Positions 42,301 to 55,400 of a DNA stretch of 64,000 nucleotides are shown here, one piece after another; the first letter of the stretch is position 1, and each line of letters begins with the position of its first letter. Under the pieces are notes generated by a model, which saw nothing but the letters and a program-made list of their open reading frames with translations, did not search any database and had not been told where the DNA came from. The stretch is from Symsagittifera roscoffensis (taxonomy: Eukaryota; Xenacoelomorpha; Acoela; Convolutidae). The stretch is from the NCBI RefSeq assembly GCF_963678635.1, contig NC_087062.1, forward strand, positions 32,711,651-32,775,650, written 5' to 3'. Both the position numbers and the translations under genes were made by a program.

Positions 42301-43178
42301 TATACTAGCCTTGGACGTCGCAGATATAAAAAAAACACTATGGATTACACCACACGGTGCAACATAAAATTTCCCCTTTTGAATCACATTGGTAGAAAAC
42401 CAAATACTCCATTATCAAACATAGTCACGAATAGCTCACCTAACAATTGAATTTGGGAGAGCGCAAAACATGCATGTTTAGATCGAAAGAACCCTACGAA
42501 GCCACCTTTGCCAGCATAAGTTATGCTTGACCTCGAGCGATGGTCAGAAGATGAGGTTCAGATCCGAAAGAAGGAAACACCACATAAAGTCTCACATAAA
42601 CCCCTACCAAGAACGCTCACAAACAGGCATTCACCAACACAGCCGGAAACAGGTGCATACTCAAAACCTTACTCAAAACCTGTAGAACTAGCTAAGAACA
42701 AACTTAACATAAGATATAAGGGAGTGCAACGAACAGTCGCAAAACGCATAGAACAAGTGGCACGAAAAACCATTCGGTTAGCAACCAAAGTAAAAAAACC
42801 CAAAAACATTTTAACAAAATTATAAAACCATAGATGGAAAAATTCTAACCTACACACCGCACACTGCTTGGGTACAAACTTTTGGCAAACAACCGAGGTT
42901 ACTAAGAAATAGCGGTACCGCATTTGTTCCTAACCCAGTAATTTACGGACCTTGCAGACCTTCTCGTTTAAGCGACTATGTTGCTTAAAAATCCGCACGG
43001 ACAACAGGACCATGCTTACGTCTTTTAGACATAAAGGATCCGCAAGCTCCCCAACACCCCCTGTTCAAGGAAGACATCACAACGGGGCTCCCAGTCAAAC
43101 TAACAATGCAAGAAAAATCAGCACAGAGTCAGGGCACAAGCAAAGTCAGTTCCACGAAAAAAAGGCGTTAGGAAAACG
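42301..43178 (+). pseudogene. Decayed integrase C-terminal region and spacer
   Basis: The frame 42523-42825 is basic (Lys/Arg/Thr-rich, ending KKPKNILTKL), as expected downstream of a Gypsy integrase, but I see no chromodomain. A 201-codon frame beginning at 42952 runs into B copy 2. Stops and phase changes separate the pieces. Confidence 0.45.
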
Positions 43179-43878
43179 AACTGGAGGAAAACGAATCAGA
43201 AAAATGCAAAGACCAAGAGGGATGAGCCTCCAAACGGAGATCGAACAGACAAACAACGCAGAGAAGGAAGATGATTCGTCGTCGACATCGGAGGAAACTA
43301 CTTCACCTTCACCAAAGCGACAAAACCAGAAAATAACACCGCCTGCAACCGCAACAAGAAAGTCGACAAGAACCCGACAGGCGACATTAGCGACAGCTAT
43401 AGGTAACCCCATTCCAATCAACGCAGTACAAGACACAAGTGCAACCGGGACAAAACAATTTGAAATTGATTCGCCACCCGAAAAAACAAGACAAGACTCG
43501 CCAAGCTTAAAATCTCTGATTCAGGGAATGGGATTTTCGGAAAAAACTCCAGAATAAAAAGCTTGCGTGCAATTTATACTGGCTATTAGCCCGAAACACA
43601 AAACAAGCGCTATAAACGATGTGATCGACTTAACTTCACCAGCGGAGGCAGAAGATGAAACGATGGAAAATGACGACATATTTTGCGTTAAAACGAAAGA
43701 CATAGAAGAACCAAAGCAAGTACAAGTAGACGGACAACGAAGAAGAACACGGAACGATACGATAGATGACAACATTGACAACAACACCGGAAAAACAAGA
43801 TGGGAGAAATGAATAACCAATCCGAACAGTCCTACGGGGACTTAAAAACTCAATTAAACTTTATAAATTTTCCCGAGG
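43179..43878 (+). repeat. Internal duplication unit B, copy 2
   Basis: 700 bp, matching 40331-41016. It leads directly into the G-rich polypurine tract and the 3' LTR, so this is the copy in the ancestral position. It encodes the same Ser/Thr-rich and acidic short frames, the second at 43567-43812. Confidence 0.9.
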
Positions 43879-43890
43879 GGGGGGGGGGGA

Positions 43891-44149
43891 TGTCATCCGG
43901 CATGGATAGATAAAACTCCATATAAAACTTCTTATGTATTTATATATCATTTATGTTTTGATATTATACAACATTAATGTGTACTGGTCGATTGACCTTG
44001 ATAACAAAGACGAGAACGGCGTCTAAAGAGAACTACGGTTCAGAGCGTAAATGAACGTTACATATACAAATTACATCACGCTCGACATTACCTAACCATA
44101 CGGATTCAATAATTAACAGCTCATACCTCGAGGACATAGCGGTATGACA
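43891..44149 (+). repeat. 3' LTR, 259 bp
   Basis: It begins TGTCATCCGGCATGGATAG and ends GCGGTATGACA, followed by target duplication ATCTT. It is twice the length of the 5' LTR because of about 150 central bases. The purine tract just upstream (43874-43890) contains a long G run. Confidence 0.88.
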
Positions 44150-44290
44150 ATCTTAGAGGCCGTGAAGGAAAGAATAACATCAGTCAAAAAAGATATCGAG
44201 TGATCACTGTAAAAAATCACAAAGATTGTATATAGTTTAAGCAACAAACTCAATAGTAGTTTCATTAGTTTTTCTAGCTCAATTGAGCAA
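44150..44290 (+). repeat. Right arm of inverted repeat flanking the LTR element
   Basis: GGCCGTGAAGGAAAG, GTCAAAAAAGATATCGA and CTCAATAGTAGTTTCATTAG are the reverse complement of left-flank DNA at about 35690-35800, with modest divergence. As plus-strand code it reads AVKERITSVKKDIE then a stop, a diverged match to unit 3 on the left. Confidence 0.65.
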
Positions 44291-44424
44291 TTCTTAACCA
44301 TGGACGTCGCAGAATTCGGTTAATTCAATTGAAATTCAAAAGTTTTTCTTGGAAAGATACTTTTTTCGAGTTCCCGGTACGTTAGAGGGCTAATATACAG
44401 AATCATGATATAGTTTTTTATTAT

Positions 44425-44605
44425 TATTAGCCCCCGGCCTGCTCAGTGCAGGACCAACCGTGGGGGAGGGGGGATATCATCTATTTCGACGTAGCCGGTC
44501 CCACCTTGAGGAGGCGGATGACACTGGGACCCCTCCAACCGTGACCGAAGCGGGATTCTAACGCTTGACCCTCGTGTTGAGAGACATGTGCCTAACCCTC
44601 AATCA
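44425..44605 (-). repeat. tRNA-derived SINE, minus strand
   Basis: Read on the minus strand, GAGGGTTAGGCACATG resembles an A box and GCGTTAGAATCCCGC a B box. The body follows, with GTCCCAGTGTCATCCGCC and GGTGGGACCGGCTACGTCG. It is much more GC-rich than its surroundings, suggesting a younger or different SINE family from the 1955/12730 type. Confidence 0.45.
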
Positions 44606-46213
44606 TGATATAGTCTAAACTCTCATTTTCAAAACTCCCTAAACCCTTCCCTGCACTGCCTTGGCATGGAACTGGGGTGTTTAAACTCACAATTTTGAAA
44701 ACATGCGTTTTCTACTACCTTATAGCTATACGATTGTACTTGACTTTTGCACAGTTGAGAAATGGCCGCAAAACATTTTGATGATACAATCAGGTTCAAA
44801 TTTTGTTCTTTCAAGCATCAACCAATTTTGACTTTGAACAAGCAGGTTTTACAATTTTTTTATTTGTTTTTCATGCGGCAGTTTTTTTTGATGGGAATTG
44901 AAGATTTATCAATCTGTTCGTATAAATTCTATATCGCATTCTTCGAAGTGTTACTTGCTTTAAATATAGGATAGCAATTCGTACGGGTAAAGTGCAACAT
45001 AGCGTAGGCCTTTCTATCCTACCATATTTTGCAGTTTACCCTTTGCAATTCTCGTCGAAGGATAGAATAGAATGGCATAAAGGAGATTGGAAAACAAATT
45101 TGGTAAACAGTGTATCCCATAGATATAGGAAGAACAGTAGGCAAAAAATCGTCTTGAATGTTAGCTAAGAAAAACATTTTCATACAGATGGTACAAAAAT
45201 AATCCGTCGAAAGCTGCTTATTGTTCAAATTAACGAAAACAACTACCAGCGTAGAAGTTCCGTCGCTTAGCTTAAAATGCAGAACAAAAAATGAGATAAA
45301 AAATGAAGCAAAAACTTTTTGAGTTATTTTTTTTTTCAAAAATTTTCGTTGCCAAGGAAACGCTTAACGAAGCGTTGAATTTTTTGACCTAGACTAAAAC
45401 TAAGTTGCACTTTCAAATTTAAAAAATCCTTAGAATACCAACTAGCTCGCTTTATTTACTGGAAATGAGACAAAAATTTTAAAACTGTTTTTTTTACCGA
45501 GACCATGGGAACTCTTTTTGAAAATTTTTTAATGTCATTCGAAGCTCGAGTGAAAGAACTTTAGTATGATATATCACTCGGCTTGTTCGATGGTTTTTCG
45601 TGGTACCTGATTTTTCGCCGAAAAAAGTAAACAGCCAACAGACAGTTGTAAAAGAGTCTAGGAACGCAAAAAAAAAACAAAAAAAAAGCTTTATCAACTT
45701 TGCGAATTTCAACATTCGAGTTTCAAACATATATGGCCTTAAAACTCTTGATTTATTATTGACTTTTTCCATAAAATAACCTAGTTTGACAAATTTGGAT
45801 TAGCAGGAAAAGTTTTTATTCCGCTATTTGTTTTTATTCGCGCCATTTCAGCTTTTATAATTGGAGAGTGTATTTTGCCTACCTTCCAGCAAATTAATTT
45901 GAATTGAAGTAAAAAAAAGTGCATATAGAACCCCAGGTCATTCATATGTGCATTTATAAGTACGAATGCACTTCTTTTGTTAATAGAACACATTCTACAA
46001 CTTTTCCTGAAAAAAAAAACAAAAAAATCATCACGACCTAATTGAGAGCCTGAACTACGTTCACCGACTCTTAAAAACATTTCTTAAACCCAAAGACAAA
46101 ATGCATCCCCATTTTCAAACAAATTTAGTTTGAGATAATTCCTTGCAACGCGAATCATTGATATTAGGGACTTGATAAGATATATAACCCAACCAGACAT
46201 CCTACGACATGTC
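44606..46213. other. Intergenic, one family A element, no supportable gene
   Basis: The open frames at 44762-44974, 45019-45339, 45494-45772 and 45781-46080 lack domains, splice context and coding composition. The segment 45635-45810 is a minus-strand family A element (terminal hairpin CCAACAGACAGTTG). No ankyrin-like sequence is visible downstream of the VPS9 gene. Confidence 0.45.
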
Positions 46214-46219
46214 TTTATT
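46214..46219 (-). terminator. Candidate polyadenylation signal of the VPS9 gene
   Basis: TTTATT on the plus strand is AATAAA on the minus strand, about 210 bp past the TGA at 46432-46434. It agrees with the gene ending in this exon. Confidence 0.4.
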
Positions 46220-46431
46220 GGAAATGACTTTGCGTGGAAACAGAAACAATTGCATACAAAACTTTTCTGGCCTTCAGTGATCAGAACACTAAATGAACAT
46301 AACGCACTGACAAGTTTAAGTTTTGAAAAGAACTGCTTGAAAAATTAATTTAATCTAACGCAAAAAGTAAAGATCTAATATTAAATAAAAGCAGTCAGAT
46401 TTAAAAAAAAATGACCGAGAGAGAATGCATT

Positions 46432-49400
46432 TCAGTCCAAAGATGATATAAATAGCGGGTCATTGTGCAGTTGCTCAAACATTACGTTTGTATGACTAGC
46501 TTTGGTAGTATCTGCTCTTTCTCTGGGACAACATCCCTTTTCCGATCTTCCAGTTGTGCCTACTACACCTGTATGAGTATACTGTTTTGCAATGCCTTTG
46601 CCCCTTCCTCTCTGAGACAGTAAAGTGAATTCTGGGATTTCAATTGCGTCAGGCATGAGTAGAACCGACTTCGGTCTCCTGCAACTCGGTTGAGCATTAA
46701 CCCTAGGTGGTTCGTATAATTGAAGTGACTTGTCTTCGGCTTTTGGATCTCGCTCTACGATGGAAAATAACGAAGAGTTTCTCGGAGAATCAATTGTTGA
46801 CTCTTTTGAAATTTCTTTAGGGTTCGGTAAATTCGGAAAATGCAATGAGTGCCGTTTGAATTTTCGTGATGTAACTTTAGGCGGCTTTGGATCACGAATT
46901 TCAAAGTTGTCTGTCGAGTTGAACGGAAAATTTGGGAACAATTCAAAAATCAATTGCTTCGCAGCAACAAAAGTAGTCAAAGCATAGCTCAGTTCGCCTT
47001 CTTCAGACGTTGAGGCGAATCGGAAATACTGCACAAGTTGTAGATATTTTTCAAGTTCAAACAAATCGGTTAATGCTACTGTTTTAGCTACTAATGGTAC
47101 CAGTTCGTCCGCCGAAACATTCGGCGCTGCTGTGGTGCCGAAAGGGTCGCGTTTCAAAGCGTGGTTCCTAACATCCACTGAGATAGCCTGAAGAGTTTCT
47201 TGGAAAGTGTGAAGCAGATCGTTGGGAGTCACAGAATGCCGAATGCGCCCGAGACATTCGACCTAAACAGTCTGACAAAGTTTAAACAAACTGAACAAGC
47301 ACAGCACAATTTTTTGCATGCTAGCTGTTGCTTTCGTTCTGATTTTTGAGTACTTCAAAATTTTACCAATCAAACGTATAGTATTTTATTCAGATTTTAT
47401 AGACAGAATCTGCTTTCAGGTTTGTCAATATTATTCTGCAATAATTTCGCTCAAATCAGTGCGCCAACTGAAAGATTATTACTCACCGATTGCTGCAGAG
47501 AGCAGTCAAACTGTGGATCAATATGAAGTGCTGTGCTCTCCAGAAGTGAGAATGGACCACACAGCTGGGCTAGTCTGTTCATGTCTTGTCTGAATTGGTC
47601 ATTGATGCATCGCAACAGCTGTGCCGAAATGCCCTCAACTATGCAGCTGGAAACACACCAAACTGTACCATTGCGCGCTTTTGTGACTACTCAAACTTTT
47701 GATGCATCTCACATTTTCCAGTGTTTTATTCCAAAATTTCGAGAAATTCTAATTTGTAAATGATACCTTTCAATTGCCACGCACAGATCTGTTTCTTCCT
47801 CCTCTGTGCTCAAGTACTTGGCATGGAAAAAATCCTGTAAAATAAATAGATTACTTGTTTGATGCGTAAGTAGCACAACAATTTTCAAATGTTTCGTCAA
47901 TCATTTAAATCTAAATAAAATTATTTCTTCAATCGTAATTTTTATTCTATAGTTAAGTTGTTTCTTAATCTGGCCAAATCAATGAGGTTTTTTCCAGCGA
48001 ACTTTGACTAATTTAAAGAAAACTCGCAGGTGATCAAGAGTGATATTATATTACGGCTCCGAAAAAGTTGCCGCAATGTCGAAAAAAATTCTGAATTTCT
48101 TTCGCCTATATTCAGGTGCTATGAATCGTTTATTGGTCTTACGCAAAAAAAACCAATTAAGCGAAAAACTAATAAACAGTAAACGGTTACTGCTCATGTG
48201 CTACACAAGTTTTTCCACACACGACCAATTTTTGAGAAAAATTTAAAAATCAACAAGGATGGACGGTCACAGTGCAAGTAGCACAGAATGTTCCGACCAT
48301 AGTCTTAAAAATACAATATATATTTTTTCAAATTAGTTTCGTTTTTTATGCGTGGTGCGATAGATCTGAACGAAAAAAAAAGAACTTGGACATTTTCGAC
48401 AGTCATAGTAAAATAGGCCGATTGGAAAACGAGAAAAAAAAAATCGTTAAAAAATTCAAAAACTGACTTTACTCAAATAAAGATAAATTTCGCGGCTTCA
48501 ATTAAGCATAAATAAGTTATTGCAAGACTGCATACATTAAACATAGCTTCATAAAGGAACAAATAAACTAATTTTATATAAGTTATTGTTCTGACCATTG
48601 AAAATTGGGAGGAACTTTGTATTCGAGTGTGTTTTAGTTTTTTTTCTTCTTTTCGTTTTCCACGCAAAATCAGCTAACACAAATAATTATCGGACTGGAT
48701 TGAGTGATATATCATATTAAAGCCTTTTCAGTTGTGATTCGAACGACATCAAGATTTTTTTCCTGGTGTCGAGAAAAACGGGTTTGAAATTTTTGATTTT
48801 TCGTCTAATTTCGAGCGAGTGAGCAGGCTTACATTAGCATATTTATGCTTAATTTGTCTTGAAAACTTAATTTTACTCTAATAAAGTTAGTTTGTGGAGT
48901 TTCTAGCACTCATCTTAGGAATCAAAAACTTCAAAAATTTTACATGCTTGACGAAAATGCTTCAGCTTTACTTTTTCGCTCAGATTCCTTTACCACACCA
49001 AGTCGAAAAAACGACACTAATTGGGAAAATAATTTTGCTGTAATTTTTTAAGACTGGTCGGAACATTCTGTGCTACTTGCACAGTAACCGGTTATCCTTG
49101 TTGTTACTTCACTTTCCATTCTTCACTTTTCGCCCTAAAACGCGAAAATTCCGAACACTTTTTTCTCAATACTGGGAGTAATATTCCTGATATCTCAACC
49201 AGGGGAGGATTAGGGATTTTGTCAAGTCGAATTTCAACTTATATTTCCCATAAAGGGCCTGTTTTGCCAAAACTATCTGCACTGCAGCCAAATTTTTCTC
49301 AAAGATTCGCCTTCAGAAAACTTTTAGTGTTCTCAATTAAAAACAGAAGTCGTGACATAATTACTACCATGGGAGAATCTTTTGCAAGGCTAAGCCCCCG

Positions 49401-52400
49401 AATCTGCCCCTGATCTCAATGCAGCTTGACCCGTGACTGAAAGGGTTTGAATAAGATATATGCTTACTTCGATCTGATTGCGCGTGATAAAAACATACAC
49501 TCGAAATCAAAATTCCTCCTCACTCTTGGTGATCGACAATAATAAACGAAAATATCTCAGTAAGCAGCATGTTTTTTGTGCCATTGCAGGAATCAATTTA
49601 TGAGGCATTTTAAAGTTTTCCGTTTATATTTCGAACGGTTTCAACGGATTCTAAAATATTGGATAATGGATAGATGGATACTTGATCTAACCTGTGTGCT
49701 TCTGTCGTAAATGACCCTAATATGGTTGGAGACATTTATTAGATCGTCTTTCTCTCCCAAAAAGACAAAGCTACTATTGAATACGTCCACCTCCTCCTCC
49801 AAGTCAGCCAGACACTTCAAATAAAACAATAGATGGGATTAAATAAAACTAACGAGATTTACTTAACTTGTTTACGAAATTACCAATTTTTTGTAATTTC
49901 AATTTAAAACGAAAAAAACCTAGCCAAAAGACAGTTGGAAAGTGTAGATGAACTCGAGAAAACTAGAAAATATATTTGACTTAATTTCGAAGAAAAAATC
50001 TATCGCGTTAAAGCTTTTCGAACTTCAAGAATATTTAGTGACAGACATTTTTTTTCACTCAATTTCACTCAAATTGAGAAAAATGGACCAATAGAAACAT
50101 CTTAAGCAACATAAAGTTGGAAAAATGCCAATGAGAACTTTTTACTTAAATTAAACACAAAACAAAGCAATCCACGTTGAGGCGGATCTCGGATTTTCTC
50201 GAGGGGGCAGATTTTCAAAAAATTTCCAGCACTTCCCGAACACTTTAAAAACCCTATTTTGACAAAGCAAATTTGTGCGCCGCAAGCAAATTGGTGAAAA
50301 AAACCGGCCAAAAAGACGTTTTAAGAATATTTTGACCAAAAAAAATTGCGTTTATGATTGGCGCGTGCTCCCATTTGAAATTAGTATATGTGCACCCAAC
50401 GCACCTTTAGAAAAGTTTTAACGCTGGTTGGCCAAAAACGATTTCGTACAATAATACTAAGGGGGGGGGGGGGAAGGGGAACCTTTGGTTGGTGAATGGG
50501 TCGAATCCCTTAAACCCGCCCCTGAGTCCACACAACTTATTTGAGTGACTTCTCAACGTTCATTGACATTTAAAAAAAATTGAAAACTTTCAAATTGCAA
50601 AGAATTTTCTAGGAGGCAAAATGAAAGCTTCGCCGTTGATGTACCAAGTTGTTTTGCAAATAAAAAATTGTTATGAAAACAAAATGAAAACAAAACACGA
50701 ACCTTCATGTAACAACGGTCTGAAGTTAGAAGTCTACGGTACCTTAAACATAAAACGTTCGAAACGTTGTTCATCATGAATGAGACAGGTCCATAGACAA
50801 AAACCAACCATTCGGCATTTTTGAAATTTCCCAAATCAGATGAAGTTTCATCATCGTCGGCCTTGCTTGAACTCGAGTAATCAAAATCAGGCCTCATCAG
50901 GTTACTAGGCATAGACTTTCTGTGCTTCAATTGGCTTCGATCGAAAAAAGAATGCACCCCGCTGTTGTCTGATGACGCGACGCTACTTTCTTTGGAGTCA
51001 TGATTAGAGTTACCATCAGATGCTTTCGTCCCCAAGGGTCTGTCGATGACGAATATGTAATAAGACCCATCGTTCTAAACAATCCTTTCACAAATTTAAA
51101 GATTACGTGCTCATTTACCCCTATGGTTTCTAAACAAGAGTATCTACCCCTATGAAGAATTAATTGAACAGTTACGCATACGCAGAATTCCTCCCCACTT
51201 AAAAAGACACACCATTTTGCAATGAGGGGACAGTTATAGAGATACAAATTTGGCATGCAATTTTCAGCAACAAATTTTGAGCTTCTTTAATGATTTAATT
51301 CAACTGATCTTAAGTTTATATAAGTAAAGTTATTCAACCAAAAACCAGTGTATCAATGTTTCACAAAACTATTTTTAGCAATTATACCAGCACAAAGAAA
51401 TAAAAATTTAAGTAACTTAATTTTGAATCGAACATTTGTTATAAAAGAATTACATGTGTTTGCAAATATTTCAGCTTTTTTTTTTACTTGTAAACGTTGT
51501 TTCGGCTGTCACTTTGAATTTATTAAAATCAGTGTTTGCGATCAAATCGTAAAACAATTTGAAATCATATCCAAACTAAAATAACCAGCTGAAGTACTGC
51601 TATTCAGCAATGCTTTCCCTATTATACAGAAGTCATTTTTGTATAATAATACAGCAATTGCAGTCAATTAACATTTCCAAACTCATCCAAAACAGCTTAG
51701 GAAACAAAGTCGAAGCAGAACTTCGCACCATTTGTGATACAAAAAATGGGCCAGAAACACAGGGCGAAAACATCTATATACTTCAATACACGTCATGTTT
51801 TTCAAAAAAAATCTGAATATTAAAAAGTAAGGTACTATTTGCTCATTGTGTAACTCTTATGATTCATAAAAGCTCAGTTGACAAACCTACAACAGGCAAA
51901 TTAAATTAAATTAAATACAGGCAAAACAAAGTGAACACTGTCAAAAAAACAATTCCACGAAATTTTCATTTTTTCCAAGTTATATTTAATTTTGAGGACA
52001 ACACGACCAGCAACAGAACAGTCGTCGTTAAATAAGTATTCGAAAACATGTATTGAGCGACAGTTACACCGAAAACTTTTGAAAAAACGCAAGTTGAGCC
52101 GAAAACAAAAAAAGTTGTCCAGAAAAACTTTTAACTCTGAAGTTCTGAAATTCTGGACTTCTCAGCCCTTTTCCCTCCAGAAACACACAATTAGACAAAA
52201 TACTTTTATTTTAAAAATGCTCCAGATTACGCCACTAAATCGATAAAATAAACGAGACAATTTAGGCCAAAACAAAACAAAAAAAATATGCAACCTGCCT
52301 GATTCGAACCACGAAACTGTCTTTGGGTCTTTGAAGGGATGTGCATTATCTCTACGCTATTTGGGCAAATTTATAATTTAATTTTGATTTTATATGAACC

Positions 52401-55400
52401 GAGTGTCAAATGATTCAAATACTTCTGCTAAACTAGTTGTCAAACTGAGAAATTCAATGATTCGATTTGAGAACAAAAAAGTAATCAACACCAGAAAAAG
52501 AGCGTTGAAGTTGATTTTTAAATCTGTAACAACACCTTCATTATTATCCAGAGTGATATAGGTTTTTTCTTAAATGAATTAAGTAATATTCAAATTGCTC
52601 GGAAACCAAAAAAAAATGAAGTACTAATTTTCCTATCGGAAACTTTTTGTAACGGAAAAATTGAAAGACACTCGATACAAATTATCCATGTAAAAATTTG
52701 GAATGTAATAAAACGAAAGCAACCACTAACTTTGCATGTAATAAATAAGAATATATTAAACCAAATTGAGTATAAATTATGCATTTCAAAAACTCGCGAA
52801 ATATACATTTCCCAGCCATTCTTTCTCAGCCGGTTGTTACAATCAGCTAAGCAAAACTTTTTAATCCAATTTGATTAACAATCAAGGAAATGATTAGATA
52901 TTAAACAAGACTGCGCGTATCAGGGTAAAGCCCTGAATGTTCCGATTGTCCATAAACTGGTCTCCAACAGTTTTTGACTTATGAAATATTGACAAACTTT
53001 GAATTTTAAACTGAACATTTAGAATTGTGCATGGAATTAATAAGCCCAACTAGCCTGCCTCAATTGAATATGGAACGATCTTGTGGTGCGGGATAATTGG
53101 CCACGCATAAACACAGAGGCGAAGCTGCGCTTCGCTAACACATGCGAGAACACGACCAAAAATCAGCTCTATCAAGTGACATAAGAAAAAGTAGAAATAA
53201 GCCTCGAATTTACAAAACCTCGAAGCTTAGCAAAAACTCCAAAAATCTGCGGATCAACCGTACAATCTCTCCCCCCCCCCCTACGTGACCAACCGTAGAA
53301 TTTCACCCCTAGCCACGTATTAAATTTGAAAATTAATTAATTATAATGTATGCATTTCGAACAAACGCGCACATAACATTGATTGTCTTAATTGCCATAT
53401 GGGATTCCAGATTGCATTTGAATGCTGTTAATAACCTAAACTAACGTATTTTTAATCAATATTCTCTGAATAAACTTAAACTTTTTGTAAATCTAGGGTA
53501 TACTCAAACTATTTCCTGAAAAATCCATACTTTCTCCCCCCCCCCCCCCCCCCCTAAATCAATTTGGGGGAGGGGGATATTACGGTTGACCCAAATCTGC
53601 GACCTAGCAAATTTGAGTCTCACGCACTAACCATTCAGCCACGGATGTTTAAAATACTTTAAATGTAGCTACCAATAACGCAGCTACATATGCTAATACA
53701 TTGCCAATTCGATGCAGCAAAAGTAGCATCAAATACAAGCAGATAATATTTTGATTTAATAAATCGCAAATCATAAAGCAACATTATGTATAAATTATGC
53801 ATTTCAAAAAACGCATTAGAAAATTTCTGAAATCGAGATTTTATTATTGTTATGTTGTTTGAAACAAATAGTTTTCTTCGGTTCACTTGATGCATCAACT
53901 GTGTTAACTTATAACTAATCGAATGTCAAAGCAGATGTTATGCATAAGCTGTAAAGGTGCAACAAAATATCAAATAAGCAACAAAATATCTTATTGCCAA
54001 TTCGATGCAGCAAATATTGTTGCTTTAAGTCGCAACAATAATTGCGACTAAGGTTGGAAAAAAAGAAAATTCGCACTAGAACACTTTGCTTCGCAAGTGT
54101 CATAATGCGCCTTAAACTTTCAGCATCAAAAAATCACAGCGCTCTTATCGTCGTATCTCACTTTAGTCTACTAGTGAGCGTTCCATATATATCTATGTGA
54201 CAGAATAGTCTAGAGGTGAGAGCAACCCTTCTGGGACCACAAAGAAACATGGCTCGATCCCCCGAGGGAATATTTTCGAGAATTGATCTTAATAAAAAAA
54301 AACCACCCGAGCATATATATTCCTTACTTTCTTCGAAAGCCGGAACAAAAATTGGTTTGCGCTTTCACATAGTTAATCAAAAAAGTCCTTCAAAAACAAC
54401 CCAAAAAATAAAAATGACAAATCAATACAAATTGCAATATAATTCTATCACACTCAATGCAATTTAGTTGTTTCTTCACGGGTACTTTTTAAAAATATAT
54501 ATTTAAGACATTTTTCTGAGCAATAGTTCAAGATTGGTGTTGAATGAGAAATTGTAACCTCATTGTAGCACAGCTCTTCGTGTAGCACTTTCACTGGGTC
54601 TGTGGAGTCGTAACCAGACACTGGACTGATGAGGCCTTCCTCTATCCTCAACACCAGCTGCTTGTCACTCCGCACAGACACGAACTCACTGGACAAGAAA
54701 AAAAAGCTGAAGAGACACTGTAACTCAAATATGAGCGCAGAAAAATACGTCGGCGGTCAATACAGTTGCTATCAGACAAGATGATCCATCATCTACAACC
54801 ATAAACTACATGCAACAATTCCAGTAGTACTAACTTGAGAAATCGCGGATACGGTTTTACAATGTGAGCCTCTAAAACACAGCATACCAATAATTCAAGG
54901 TGATTTGAATCCGTATTCATAACTATTAGTAACAAGGAGTAAATAGCTCTTACCGATAAATTTCCTGTTCAATTTAATGTCGGCAACAGACGAGGACTGT
55001 GGCACACAAACTGTACACTTGTTTTTCCTCGCAGATTTGTAGCAACTCGAGAACTTTTTCTAAAGTGGCACAAGCAATAAGTTATTGCAGATTATTAATT
55101 TAGCCGTTCAGTCCGAAACATGAAACTGATGATTTTGTAGATCATAAATATTTTATTAAGATGGAGGTCGAACCTAGTACATCGAGGCTCGATATCTCAG
55201 TAGATTCATCCGTTTTGTTGCCTTTTACAAATGATATTTAGAATTATTGCTGACTTTTACACAGAGGCCATACAACAAAAATACATCCCTTGCGATACAA
55301 CAAAATCGTAGCATTGCAAGCTACCAAACAGACATGAGATGGAAATAACTAAGGAAATAACTAATTTTTTACAGAAATGCGAAAAATTCAAGCTATAAAA

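Larger units (their letters stand above)
35832..44154 (+). mobile_element. Decayed Ty3/Gypsy LTR retrotransposon with 5-bp TSD
   Basis: Target duplication ATCTT is present at 35832-35836 and 44150-44154. The 5' LTR is 35837-35960 and the 3' LTR 43891-44149; both begin TGTCAT and end ATGACA. A primer-binding-site-like TGGCGCAGCC follows the 5' LTR, and a purine tract (GAGG plus a G run) precedes the 3' LTR. Internal order is gag, CCHC knuckles, protease, reverse transcriptase, RNase H, then an internally duplicated region with the integrase zinc domain, the integrase core and a Ser/Thr-rich tail. Multiple stops, frameshifts and a missing protease aspartate mean it cannot be active. Typical Gypsy elements are 5-7 kb. 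Much of the extra length here comes from the duplication. Confidence 0.9.
51075..54558 (-). other. Large repeat-bearing intron of the VPS9 gene
   Basis: This 3.5-kb intron contains a tRNA-like module at 52291-52368, a dispersed fragment at about 52905-53100 related to 27210-27345, a SINE-like element at 53104-54062 and two C runs. No frame inside resembles an exon. Confidence 0.6.

Noticed and set aside
39213-43820. Cys/Val/Ser-rich minus-strand frames repeated twice in the LTR element
   Set aside because: They are antisense of the duplicated A and B units. Their repetition only reflects the duplication.
44150-46431. Ankyrin exons of the VPS9 gene downstream
   Set aside because: I scanned the minus-strand frames and saw no ankyrin-like pattern before the retroelement.
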